Positions 45,396-53,666 of a stretch of DNA of 64,000 bases are shown piece by piece (positions within the stretch are counted from its first letter, which is position 1; the number at the start of each line of letters is the position of its first letter). Below the pieces are notes generated by a model. It searched no databases and was not told where the DNA came from. It was given only the letters and a program-made list of their open reading frames with translations. Made by a program: the position numbers and the translations under genes. Source of the stretch: an uncultured Pelagibacteraceae bacterium (lineage in GTDB: Bacteria > Pseudomonadota > Alphaproteobacteria > Pelagibacterales > Pelagibacteraceae); contig CACCWT010000001.1 of assembly GCA_902549785.1 (NCBI GenBank), positions 1 through 64,000 on the forward strand, given 5' to 3'.

Positions 45396-46421
45396 TTATG
45401 AGCTTCTCAGCGATTCTTGTAATTCTTTATTAGATATATAACCTTTTGCATTTCCTTGTTTATCGACAACTTCGCAATTGGAATTACTACAAACAACTTG
45501 AGGTAGAAATTCCTCGATAAATTGATCTTCTCCAACTTTAATCAGGTTTGATTTATCAATATCATCTGATTGGTTAATAGGTTTCATTATAATTTTTGCT
45601 TTAATAACTTTGGTCCTATTCACATCTTTTACAAATGCCTCAACATATTCGTCTGCTGGGTTCATAATAATTTCCACTGGTGTTCCCACTTGTACAAGTT
45701 TACCTGCATTTAAAATTCCAATATGATCTCCTAATCTAAGTGACTCATCAAGATCATGAGTAATAAAAACTATAGTTTTTTTTAATTCTGCTTGAAGATC
45801 TATCAATTGTTTTTGCATGTCACTTCTTATTAATGGATCTAATGCTGAGAATGCTTCGTCCATAAGCATGATGTCAGTATCAGTGGCTAAAGCTCTTGCA
45901 AGTCCTACTCGTTGCTGCATTCCACCAGATAGTTGGGCAGGATATTGATTTTCAAATCCAGATAAACCTACAGACTCAATTTTCTCCATTGCAGTAGCAT
46001 TTCTTTTTTCAATTTCTACACCTTGCATTTCAAGTCCGTAACCAACGTTTTGTAAAACTGTCTTATGCGGGAACAAGCCAAACCTTTGAAATACCATACT
46101 CATTTTTTGCCTTCTAAATTCAATTAGTTGCTCTTTATTGAGAGTGGTAACATCCTTGCCTTCAACTAAAATTTCCCCAGAAGTAGGATCTATCAATCTA
46201 TTTAAATGTCTGATTAATGTAGATTTACCAGATCCAGATAAACCCATGCACACAAAGGTTTCTCCTTCCTCAATTTTTAATGACACATTATCTAATCCAA
46301 CTGTGTGCCCAGTTTGCTCTAAAACATCCTCTTTTGTAGCACCCTCTTGAACCATTTTAAGAACGCTGGATGGTTTAGGTCCAAAAATTTTATATACATT
46401 ATTGATTTCAATTTTTGACAT
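45396..46421 (-). CDS. Glycine betaine/carnitine-type ABC transporter ATPase (ProV-like), first
   Basis: ATPase of the quaternary-amine uptake family, 341 aa. Walker A GLSGSGKST (near residue 62), Q-loop VFQRFGLFPH, signature LSGGMQQRVGLARAL (near 163), and Walker B IMLMDEAFSALDP with Ala where Pro is usual. The N-terminal KIFGPKPSSVLKMVQEG extension and the C-terminal regulatory region (CBS-like, partial) are typical of ProV. It lies apart from the permease and receptor (48362-51579) and heads an operon with the PhyH-type and SDR genes. It is divergent from the gamma-butyrobetaine dioxygenase gene. Confidence 0.88.
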   Translation of the reverse strand: MSKIEINNVYKIFGPKPSSVLKMVQEGATKEDVLEQTGHTVGLDNVSLKIEEGETFVCMGLSGSGKSTLIRHLNRLIDPTSGEILVEGKDVTTLNKEQLIEFRRQKMSMVFQRFGLFPHKTVLQNVGYGLEMQGVEIEKRNATAMEKIESVGLSGFENQYPAQLSGGMQQRVGLARALATDTDIMLMDEAFSALDPLIRSDMQKQLIDLQAELKKTIVFITHDLDESLRLGDHIGILNAGKLVQVGTPVEIIMNPADEYVEAFVKDVNRTKVIKAKIIMKPINQSDDIDKSNLIKVGEDQFIEEFLPQVVCSNSNCEVVDKQGNAKGYISNKELQESLRSS

Positions 46422-46535
46422 TTTTTAAAAGTCTAATTCTTTTAATGCATCAAAGCAAATCTACAATTAAATAAATAAAAAGCTTTCAACCATTAATTGA
46501 ATTGAAATTTTTACCATTTTATATAATTATTTATC
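46422..46535. promoter_or_regulatory. Divergent gap between ProV-like and gamma-butyrobetaine dioxygenase genes
   Basis: A 114-base A/T-rich gap that must contain the promoters for both divergent genes. I see no strong hairpin or operator; several TATAAT-like stretches make any single promoter call unreliable. Confidence 0.4.
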
Positions 46536-47669
46536 ATGAATTCAATTTCTAAAATCTCAAAAAATAGCACTTACCTTCAAATTATTTGGAATGATGGGGA
46601 GGAGAGTAAATTCAATTATATGTGGCTAAGAGATAATTGTCCAACCGCGCATGACAAAGATTCACGACATAGAATGTTTAATATTTTAGAAGTTTCTAAA
46701 GATATAAATCCTAAAAAATATTCCCTTAATGACGATGGAAAATTAGAAATTGAGTGGAGTGAGGGAGAACATACAAGTTATTATGACCCAAAATGGTTAA
46801 GAGAAAATTGTTATACAATCAAAAATAAACAAAAATATATATCTCCTTATCAACTTTGGGATAATAACTTAAAAAATAATTTTGAAAGTATATGCATTGA
46901 GCATGATGAAGTAATTGACTCTGATGAAGGTTTAATAAAATGGCTTGAACTATTACATCATAAAGGTATTGCCATAGTTAAAAACTCACCAACAGAAAAA
47001 AAATCAGGCTTTAAAATTCTTCATCGAATAAGCCATGTCAGAGAAACATTTTTTAAAACCCCTTTTGAGGTAATAAATATTCCAAAACCAAATAATTCTG
47101 CATACACGGCGCATGCTTTAAGAAATCATATGGATTTACCTTGGTTTGAATTACCACCTGGTTATCAGTTTTTACATTGTTTAGTAAATGATGCAAATGG
47201 TGGAGACTCTTCAGCAATCGATGGGTTTGCTGTAGCCGATTACCTTAGACAAAATGAAAAAGATATATTTGAGACACTGGTTTCTGTGCCTCTTAAATTT
47301 AGAGATAAAGATTATACTCAAGAATCTCACAGAAGCTATCATGCACCCGCAATTAGTTTAACAAAAGATAAAGATTTTCATGATATTAGATTTAGTGTTG
47401 CAACGATGGATGCTTTAGATTGTCATCCAGATAAAATGGATAAAGTTTATAAAGCCCACCATAGATTTGGAAATCTTCTACACGATGATAAGTTTCAGAT
47501 TAAATTTAGATTAGGACCTGGAGACATATTTTCTTTTAATAATAGGCGTGTTTTACACGGCAGAACTGCTTTTGACCCAAATTCAGGTCATCGTCATCTT
47601 CAAGGATATTATTTAGATAGAGATGAAATACTTGGAAGATTGGAATATCTTAAAAAATATAAATCATAA
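46536..47669 (+). CDS. Gamma-butyrobetaine dioxygenase
   Basis: Hydroxylates gamma-butyrobetaine to L-carnitine with 2-oxoglutarate and O2. The 377-aa protein has the N-terminal small domain (WLRDNCP near residue 30, WLRENCY near 87) and the TauD-like catalytic domain: H198 and D200 (NHMDLPWF), PPGYQFLHCL, GGDSSAIDGF, and distal H341 (RRVLHGRTAF), followed by RHLQGYYLD, all close to human BBOX1. The first-domain zinc site appears incomplete, because WLRDNCP lacks the further closely spaced cysteines. Trimethyllysine hydroxylase is the main alternative; carnitine genes nearby favour gamma-butyrobetaine. Its end overlaps the convergent GDPD gene by six bases. Confidence 0.82.
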   Translation: MNSISKISKNSTYLQIIWNDGEESKFNYMWLRDNCPTAHDKDSRHRMFNILEVSKDINPKKYSLNDDGKLEIEWSEGEHTSYYDPKWLRENCYTIKNKQKYISPYQLWDNNLKNNFESICIEHDEVIDSDEGLIKWLELLHHKGIAIVKNSPTEKKSGFKILHRISHVRETFFKTPFEVINIPKPNNSAYTAHALRNHMDLPWFELPPGYQFLHCLVNDANGGDSSAIDGFAVADYLRQNEKDIFETLVSVPLKFRDKDYTQESHRSYHAPAISLTKDKDFHDIRFSVATMDALDCHPDKMDKVYKAHHRFGNLLHDDKFQIKFRLGPGDIFSFNNRRVLHGRTAFDPNSGHRHLQGYYLDRDEILGRLEYLKKYKS

Positions 47670-48302
47670 GTTTTCAAATATAAGATTGTTATCTTTTTCA
47701 TATTTCAAAAATTCCTTTTTGTTTTTAATCGTGTAATAATATTTCTCTTTATTAATCATTTGTATTTTTTCATTATTTAAAAACTTTTTATCTAATATTA
47801 GATATTTTATTTTTTTGCTTAGGCTACTTTTCAAAATAGATTTTACACTGGATTTGTTAGAAAATGATAAACCTACTGATAGTTTTGAGTTAAGTTTAAG
47901 AAGATTATAGATATTTTCATGCTTAAAAGAGATAAAAGTACATTTTTTAAAACTTCTAGTTTCTTTAATCAAATTAGATAAAAGTTCTTTATTAAATAAT
48001 GGCTTTATTTCAATAAAGATAGGAAATTTTTTTTTTGAAATTTTTAGAACCTCTTTTAATGGTGGTATTTGAAAGTTTTTATTTTTAATTTTTTTTAGAT
48101 CTTCATAATTAATATTTTTGATACTTTTGCTTATTTTAAAAATTCTCTTTAAAGTAAAATCATGAAAGCATACAAACTTTTTATCTTTGGTTGAATGAAT
48201 ATCTGTTTCAATCCCAAATCTTTTTTTAAATGATGCTCGAAAAGACTCTAAGCAGTTTTCTTTGTAACTCTTATTTACAATTCCTCTATGTATTATATGC
48301 AT
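47664..48302 (-). CDS. Glycerophosphodiester phosphodiesterase (GDPD), short form
   Basis: Metal-dependent phosphodiesterase of 212 aa, cleaving glycerophosphodiesters such as glycerophosphocholine to glycerol-3-phosphate and the free alcohol. The first catalytic His is in HRG (residues 5-7), metal ligands in ENCLESF and ETDIHSTKD, and the second His in CFHDFTLKRI; IFIEIKP follows. It is shorter than many relatives and has no signal peptide, so it is cytosolic. Extremely lysine-rich. Next to a betaine/choline-type transporter, release of choline from imported glycerophosphocholine is an attractive role (inference). Confidence 0.83.
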   Translation of the reverse strand: MHIIHRGIVNKSYKENCLESFRASFKKRFGIETDIHSTKDKKFVCFHDFTLKRIFKISKSIKNINYEDLKKIKNKNFQIPPLKEVLKISKKKFPIFIEIKPLFNKELLSNLIKETRSFKKCTFISFKHENIYNLLKLNSKLSVGLSFSNKSSVKSILKSSLSKKIKYLILDKKFLNNEKIQMINKEKYYYTIKNKKEFLKYEKDNNLIFENL

Positions 48303-48348
48303 GTAAAAAAAAAGGGCTCTGTTTCCACAAAGCCCTTAATTATTTTTT
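48303..48348 (-). terminator. Terminator after the ProX-like gene
   Basis: Stem AAGGGCT/AGCCCTT (48312-48318 with 48331-48337) extended by TGT/ACA after one mismatch, with loop TTCC. The A-run 48305-48313 is a T-tract on the minus strand, so the hairpin ends the binding-protein transcript between that gene and the GDPD gene, whose ATG follows at once. A T-rich tract on the plus side (48340-48349) would allow weak bidirectional action. Confidence 0.85.
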
Positions 48349-48361
48349 TGAAGTTTAATTA

Positions 48362-49372
48362 TTAGTTAGGTAACCAACTTTTCCATTTATCTGGATTGTT
48401 GTCTAACCACTCATTTACAACTTCTTTAACGTCTCTTTTTTTGATGTCAACTTCAACAAGCATCTTAGCTTGGTCTAAGTTTTCTAATTTCATTCTTTCA
48501 AAAAAAGCTTTTGCTTTAGCATGTTCTGGTTTAGCAAATGTGTCAGGATTTCCATAATTCATAGTGTAATCTTTATCCCAACCAGTTGCTGGCCATCCAT
48601 CTGTACCGCAAGTTTTCCAGTTGTTTGCTTCAGTAAATGTGTCTCCTTCACAAGTTTTGTATTCAGGAAGTTGAACTCCTACCATGTCAAACTCACCAAA
48701 GAACCAGTGTGGTGACCATAAGTATAACAAGAACGGCTCTTTTCTCATGTAAGCAGCTTTTGCTTCTGCAATTGCAGCCGCTTCAGTACCTAGCTCATCT
48801 GCTTGGAAATCAATTCCTAAAAGATCAAGTCTTTTTTGGTCATGACAGTTCCAACCAGCTACAGGACATCCAATTAATCTTCCTTTACCGCCGGTTTCAA
48901 TAGTTGCAAATTTAGCTTTATGTTTGTTTAGGTCTCTCCAAGTTTTAATGCCCATTTCTTCTGCAGCATATCTAGGTATCCAGTAATCTGACATACCGAT
49001 GATTCCAGTAGTTCCTAAAAGATCAACTGTTCCATCTCCTTTATAAGACTTTACTACTTTGCCGTCATAAATTAAATCTTCATTAAACATTACATCGTCT
49101 GCCTCTGCATAACTTGGCCAACTCTCGCAAGCGAAATCAAGTTCTCCAGCTGCAATTGCTTCCCATAATCCAGTACCAGACGGGAAAACTGTTTGTTTAA
49201 TTTTATAGCCCATTTCTCGTTCAAGAATTGCTACTGCAACTTCACAAGTGATTATTCCACCTGTCCAGTCAGCAATAGCAGCATGTAATCTTTTTGCATT
49301 TGCCTGAGTAAGACTAGCAAGTAAAATTACGAAAGATAAAAATAGAGCTGATATTGTTTTTGATAACCTCAT
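48362..49372 (-). CDS. Quaternary-amine ABC transporter substrate-binding protein (ProX/OpuAC-like)
   Basis: Periplasmic receptor of 336 aa. The signal peptide spans residues 1-26 (cleavage after ANA). The OpuAC-family core is visible: IADWTGGIITCEVAVAILEREMGYK (33-57), ESWPSYAEADD, and several Trp-rich motifs (WSPHWFFG, TGWDKDY) that in relatives form the aromatic cage around a trimethylammonium group. Several cysteines may form disulfides. It has a strong ribosome site (GAGAGGAAA at about 49375-49384). It lies 89 bases downstream of the permease gene. Ligand may be carnitine, gamma-butyrobetaine, choline or glycine betaine. Confidence 0.87.
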   Translation of the reverse strand: MRLSKTISALFLSFVILLASLTQANAKRLHAAIADWTGGIITCEVAVAILEREMGYKIKQTVFPSGTGLWEAIAAGELDFACESWPSYAEADDVMFNEDLIYDGKVVKSYKGDGTVDLLGTTGIIGMSDYWIPRYAAEEMGIKTWRDLNKHKAKFATIETGGKGRLIGCPVAGWNCHDQKRLDLLGIDFQADELGTEAAAIAEAKAAYMRKEPFLLYLWSPHWFFGEFDMVGVQLPEYKTCEGDTFTEANNWKTCGTDGWPATGWDKDYTMNYGNPDTFAKPEHAKAKAFFERMKLENLDQAKMLVEVDIKKRDVKEVVNEWLDNNPDKWKSWLPN

Positions 49373-49461
49373 TTATTTCCTCTCTTTTAATTAATTAAAG
49401 TCTTATTCTAAAACAAAAATTACTAGTTTGTAAACTGTGAATAATGATGCTTTTACTTGAC

Positions 49462-51579
49462 TTATAAACCTAGAGCTTCTCTCTGTTTTTTAGTCCAAGC
49501 AAGTGAAATTCTGTCTATAATTATTGCTAATAATACAATTCCTATACCTGCTGCCAACCCTCTACCGGTATCAGATCTTGCTAATCCATTAAATACTTCC
49601 AAACCTAATCCTTTTCCACCAATTAAAGGTGTAACAATCTGCATTGCGAAAGCCATAATTACTGTTTGATTAAATCCAATAACTAAACTTGGAATAGCTA
49701 ATGGAAATTTAATTTTATTTAGAGTTTGTAATAAAGTACCACCAAATGAACGTGAAACCTCTGAGTAAGTCCCAGATACTTGAGTTAAACCTAAAGATGT
49801 TAATCGAATGATGGGTGGTATAGAGTATATAACTGTTGCAAGTACTGCAGATACTATTCCTCCTCCAAAAAACATTAAAACAGGAATTAAATAACAGAAG
49901 TAAGGTAAAGTCTGCATGGCATCCAAAACCACGTTTTGAACATTTCTAAATCTCTCATTATAAGAGGCAATTATTCCAAGAGGAACTCCAATTATAAAGC
50001 ATAAAGCTACAGACACTAAAACAGATGATAGTGTTATCATTGATTGTGGCCATATCCCACAAGCACCAATGAAAAGTAATAATATTGCTGTAATAATTGC
50101 AAATCTAATACCGACAGTAAAATATCCAATTGCTGCAAATACCCCTAATGTATACCACCATGGCACATGAGTTAAGAATATATCAAGTGGTCTTAAGAGT
50201 TTAAGATATACAAATCCCCTAAGAGCTTTTGTAAATGCAATAAAACTAGGATTAACAGTTAAAGATTCTACACTACTAGAAATCGGCTGCCTAATTGACA
50301 ATCTCCACTCTTCAGGAAATGATCCTATACTTACCATATAAGAGTCAACGAATGAAATAGTCAGAACAAGTAAAAAAGAAGGTATTATATAATATCTTCT
50401 AGAAATTATTTCACCAATATCTCTTGCTGTTTCTTTATTTGCTAAAGAAACACAAAATTCAAATACATACGCAATAAATTTTGTTAAATTTGTACAAACA
50501 AAATTAATTAAACCAGCTAAAAATTCTAAAGGCTTTTCTATAATTCTTACTATTGCAAATTTTTCCCAAGATTGTGGGAGTAAATAAAATTTTTGAACAT
50601 TCGATGGAAGTATTTGTTTTGTTTTGCTAAATGACATACTAAATCTATCAAACATTATTGCCATGAAAAGAATACAAAGTCCTCCTTCCATTGCCCACCC
50701 AACATCAAGTCTTCTAATTGCTTGCCATACTTGACCACCAATTCCTTCAGCTCCAATGAAACATGCCAAAACTACAAGTGCTAAAGCCATCATTATCACC
50801 TGATTAATTCCCATCATTATACTTGGTAGCGAGAGTGGAATTTTAATTTTAAATAGTAGTTGTAACTTACTTGATCCAAATGAGGTAGCAGACTCAATTG
50901 TTTCTGCTGAAACTTGTCTTATACCAGTATTTGTTAATCTTATTATTGGAGGCATTGAGTAAATCATAGTGGCTAATATTGCTGGCGCTCCTCCAATTCC
51001 AAAAAAGAAAAGAGCTGGAAAAAGATAAACAAACGCAGGCATTACTTGCATTGTATCTAAAATAGGCTTCATAAAATTTTCAAACCTGTCACTTTGTGAA
51101 CAAAGCACACCTAGAGTCACTCCAACTACGACACATAGTAAAACCGATAAACCCATCAATGCTACCGTTTGCAGAGATGGTTCCCACATTCCTGTTGCAC
51201 CCCAAAAATAAATGACAAATAAAGAGTACAATCCTAATCTTAAACCACCTGCAATTAAGCAAGGCAAAAATATTAATGCTGCAATTAATAGCCAAGGTGA
51301 GTCGATAAGGAAATCTTCAACAAAGTAATATACATTTTTAATATAACTGGCTATTATTTTGGTAATCCATCTATAATTTTTCTTTAAATAATCTTCACCC
51401 TCATTAACCCATGCTGTAAATGTAAATTGATCAGTGACGACCTTTGGCATTTTTGAAGGACCATCGCTTTGAAAAGATAACCACAGTGCAACTAAAAATG
51501 TTATTAAGATTACAGAATATGTAATAATATTTTTTGATGAATTTGGCTTTCCTTGGATACTTGCTACTTCAGAAGACAT
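49462..51579 (-). CDS. Quaternary-amine ABC transporter permease with two fused permease domains
   Basis: Membrane protein of 705 aa containing two ProW-like permease domains in tandem. In each, the coupling region reads similarly: SMPPIIRLTNTGIRQVSAETIESATSFGSS in the first (near residue 212) and SIPPIIRLTSLGLTQVSGTYSEVSRSFGG in the second (near 590). A spacer of about 130 residues with extra hydrophobic segments separates them. Single-domain ProW proteins are about half this size, so one chain can form the whole channel. It diverges from the second ProV-like gene. Confidence 0.9.
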   Translation of the reverse strand: MSSEVASIQGKPNSSKNIITYSVILITFLVALWLSFQSDGPSKMPKVVTDQFTFTAWVNEGEDYLKKNYRWITKIIASYIKNVYYFVEDFLIDSPWLLIAALIFLPCLIAGGLRLGLYSLFVIYFWGATGMWEPSLQTVALMGLSVLLCVVVGVTLGVLCSQSDRFENFMKPILDTMQVMPAFVYLFPALFFFGIGGAPAILATMIYSMPPIIRLTNTGIRQVSAETIESATSFGSSKLQLLFKIKIPLSLPSIMMGINQVIMMALALVVLACFIGAEGIGGQVWQAIRRLDVGWAMEGGLCILFMAIMFDRFSMSFSKTKQILPSNVQKFYLLPQSWEKFAIVRIIEKPLEFLAGLINFVCTNLTKFIAYVFEFCVSLANKETARDIGEIISRRYYIIPSFLLVLTISFVDSYMVSIGSFPEEWRLSIRQPISSSVESLTVNPSFIAFTKALRGFVYLKLLRPLDIFLTHVPWWYTLGVFAAIGYFTVGIRFAIITAILLLFIGACGIWPQSMITLSSVLVSVALCFIIGVPLGIIASYNERFRNVQNVVLDAMQTLPYFCYLIPVLMFFGGGIVSAVLATVIYSIPPIIRLTSLGLTQVSGTYSEVSRSFGGTLLQTLNKIKFPLAIPSLVIGFNQTVIMAFAMQIVTPLIGGKGLGLEVFNGLARSDTGRGLAAGIGIVLLAIIIDRISLAWTKKQREALGL

Positions 51580-51658
51580 ATTATCTAAAATTTAAAATAA
51601 ATAATTTTACTTTTAAAGAAAAATATTGTCTATTTTTGTGTTATTAAAATAACAAAAT
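51580..51658. promoter_or_regulatory. Divergent promoter region of permease and second ATPase
   Basis: A 79-base A/T-rich gap shared by the permease (minus) and ProV-like (plus) genes. An inverted repeat GTTATT-AA-AATAAC (51640-51653) ends five bases before the ATPase ATG, where a ribosome site would be expected, and no Shine-Dalgarno is seen. It could be an operator or simply A/T-rich chance symmetry. Confidence 0.35.
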
Positions 51659-52705
51659 ATGAATAATCAACCAAAAATAACGTGTTCAAATGTTTGGAAA
51701 TTATTTGGTTCTGACGAACAAAGAATAATTAAAGATTTAGATAAAAGTTTATCAATAAAAGAAGTTCAAGAAAAAACCGGACATGTGGTTGCAGTAAAAG
51801 ATGTTAGCTTTTCAATTGAGAAAGGTGAGACATTTGTTGTAATGGGTTTATCGGGAAGCGGAAAATCAACCTTAGTTAGATGTATTTCAAGATTAATTGA
51901 ACCAACGTCTGGAACAGTAAAAATGGATGATGTTGACGTAACGAAAATGAGCGGAAAAGAATTATTAGATTTAAGAAGAAATAAAATGAGCATGGTTTTT
52001 CAACATTTTGGTTTATTTCCACATAGAACAGTTGTGGAGAATATTGGATATGGTTTAGAGATTAGAGGAAATAAAAAAAATGATAGAGTAGAAAAATCAA
52101 TGGAAGTTTTAAAAATGGTTGGTTTAGAAGGTTGGCACAATAATTATCCAAGAGAACTATCAGGAGGAATGCAACAAAGGGTGGGTTTAGCTCGTGCATT
52201 AGCTGTAGATCCAGAAATTTTAATTTTTGATGAACCCTTTTCAGCATTAGATCCATTAATTAGAAGAGAAATGCAGGATGAACTTTTAAAGATTCAAGAA
52301 AAGTTACAGAAGACTATGGTATTTATTACTCATGATTTCTTAGAGGCAATTAAAATGGGTGATCATATTGCAATTATGAAAGATGGAGAAGTTTCTCAAG
52401 TAGGGACACCAGAGGAAATAGTTGCTAACCCCAAAGATCAATATGTAAAAGATTTTTGCGAAGATGTGCCAAAATACAAAGTCCTTAGTGCAAGCAAAGT
52501 AATGAGGGAAGAATGTTGTGACGATACAAAAAAAATGTTTGAAAACGGATCAAATAATATTCCTCACAATTCAAAAATAGAAACTTTAATTGATAAGCTT
52601 GTAGATACAGATCAGAAATTTCCAGTGGTTAATAGTGAGACAGGTGAGCTTATTGGTGAAATTGATAGAGCAATAGTTATGAAATCAATGAAATCTGCTA
52701 GTTAA
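51659..52705 (+). CDS. Glycine betaine/carnitine-type ABC transporter ATPase (ProV-like), second
   Basis: ATPase of 348 aa. Walker A GLSGSGKST (near residue 62), Q-loop VFQHFGLFPH, signature LSGGMQQRVGLARAL (near 163), Walker B EILIFDEPFSALDP, and H-loop FITHDF. N-terminal KLFGSDEQRIIKDLDK extension and C-terminal CBS-like region as in ProV. It is a paralogue of the ATPase at 45396 with similar length and layout. Its end overlaps the convergent EamA gene by eight bases. With the double permease it could form a homodimer or a mixed dimer with the first ATPase. Confidence 0.9.
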   Translation: MNNQPKITCSNVWKLFGSDEQRIIKDLDKSLSIKEVQEKTGHVVAVKDVSFSIEKGETFVVMGLSGSGKSTLVRCISRLIEPTSGTVKMDDVDVTKMSGKELLDLRRNKMSMVFQHFGLFPHRTVVENIGYGLEIRGNKKNDRVEKSMEVLKMVGLEGWHNNYPRELSGGMQQRVGLARALAVDPEILIFDEPFSALDPLIRREMQDELLKIQEKLQKTMVFITHDFLEAIKMGDHIAIMKDGEVSQVGTPEEIVANPKDQYVKDFCEDVPKYKVLSASKVMREECCDDTKKMFENGSNNIPHNSKIETLIDKLVDTDQKFPVVNSETGELIGEIDRAIVMKSMKSAS

Positions 52706-53630
52706 TTTCTCTACTCACCTTAGTTTTTTTTTGTTTTACTTTATCTCTCCAAATTATAATCATTCCAGCAAACACAATTACGAAAACTCCTGGAAATAAT
52801 TGTTCCCAAGGAGCTTCATTAAAAAATAACCAGCCCAAAACAAATGATGAAGGAATGCCAAAATATTCAAACGAAGCCATCTTACTTGCAGAGATTAATC
52901 TGTAAGAATAGATAAAAAGTATTGCTGCAGTACCTCCAAGAATACCAGTCAATGTCATAAGAAAAAAATCTTGAGTATTTTTTATTTCTGCATGTCCAGT
53001 GGTCAATAAAAACAGTACAACACCACCAATTACATTAAATATTAAAGTATATAATTGAATTTTTGCTGTTGAGTGACCATCAGGTATAAATTTTAAAATT
53101 ATCACACTTAATGCCCAAGCTATCGCAGTTAGAATTGGAAATATTGAGTAAAAACTAAATATGTCACTTCCTGGCTGAACAATTAAAACAACTCCAAAAA
53201 AACCTATAAAAATTGCAGACCATCTATAAATACCAACCTTATCCTTTAAAAAAATTATCGATAAAATTACAATGAAAAATGGTGAAGAAAATGTAAGAAC
53301 CATAGCAGTAGCAAATTCTAAGTTAATAACAGAAATAAATATAAATATATTCATTGATAAGAAAGCCAAACCTCTAAAAAAGCTTAAGATAATGAATTTA
53401 TTGTTTAGGTTCCTAAAAACTGAAATGTACTCTTTAGTAAATAAAATAAGTATAAATAAAGGGATCACCCCCGCAATATTTCTGAATACTGCTAACTGAA
53501 TTACAGTATATTCATTACCCAAAAACTTTATTACAACCATATACATATCCACACATAGTATTGCTAAGAGCATGGTAAATATTGCTAAATATGTTTTTTT
53601 TAAATCTGTTTTTTCTGAAGAAATATTCAT
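52698..53630 (-). CDS. EamA/DMT-superfamily transporter
   Basis: Ten-helix transporter of 310 aa with two EamA repeats (second starting near residue 155, ILTAIAWALSVII) and a basic C-terminal tail (RDKVKQKKTKVSREIN). It stands alone on the minus strand and overlaps the ATPase gene end by eight bases; 36 bases separate its start from the divergent alcohol dehydrogenase. Similar in pattern (FFSCPFF/TFSSPFF with a following RWSAI) to the EamA at 34554, so these two may be paralogues. Substrate unknown. Confidence 0.82.
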   Translation of the reverse strand: MNISSEKTDLKKTYLAIFTMLLAILCVDMYMVVIKFLGNEYTVIQLAVFRNIAGVIPLFILILFTKEYISVFRNLNNKFIILSFFRGLAFLSMNIFIFISVINLEFATAMVLTFSSPFFIVILSIIFLKDKVGIYRWSAIFIGFFGVVLIVQPGSDIFSFYSIFPILTAIAWALSVIILKFIPDGHSTAKIQLYTLIFNVIGGVVLFLLTTGHAEIKNTQDFFLMTLTGILGGTAAILFIYSYRLISASKMASFEYFGIPSSFVLGWLFFNEAPWEQLFPGVFVIVFAGMIIIWRDKVKQKKTKVSREIN

Positions 53631-53666
53631 TTATAATTTTTTAAAATTGTATACTTTATAAAAGAA

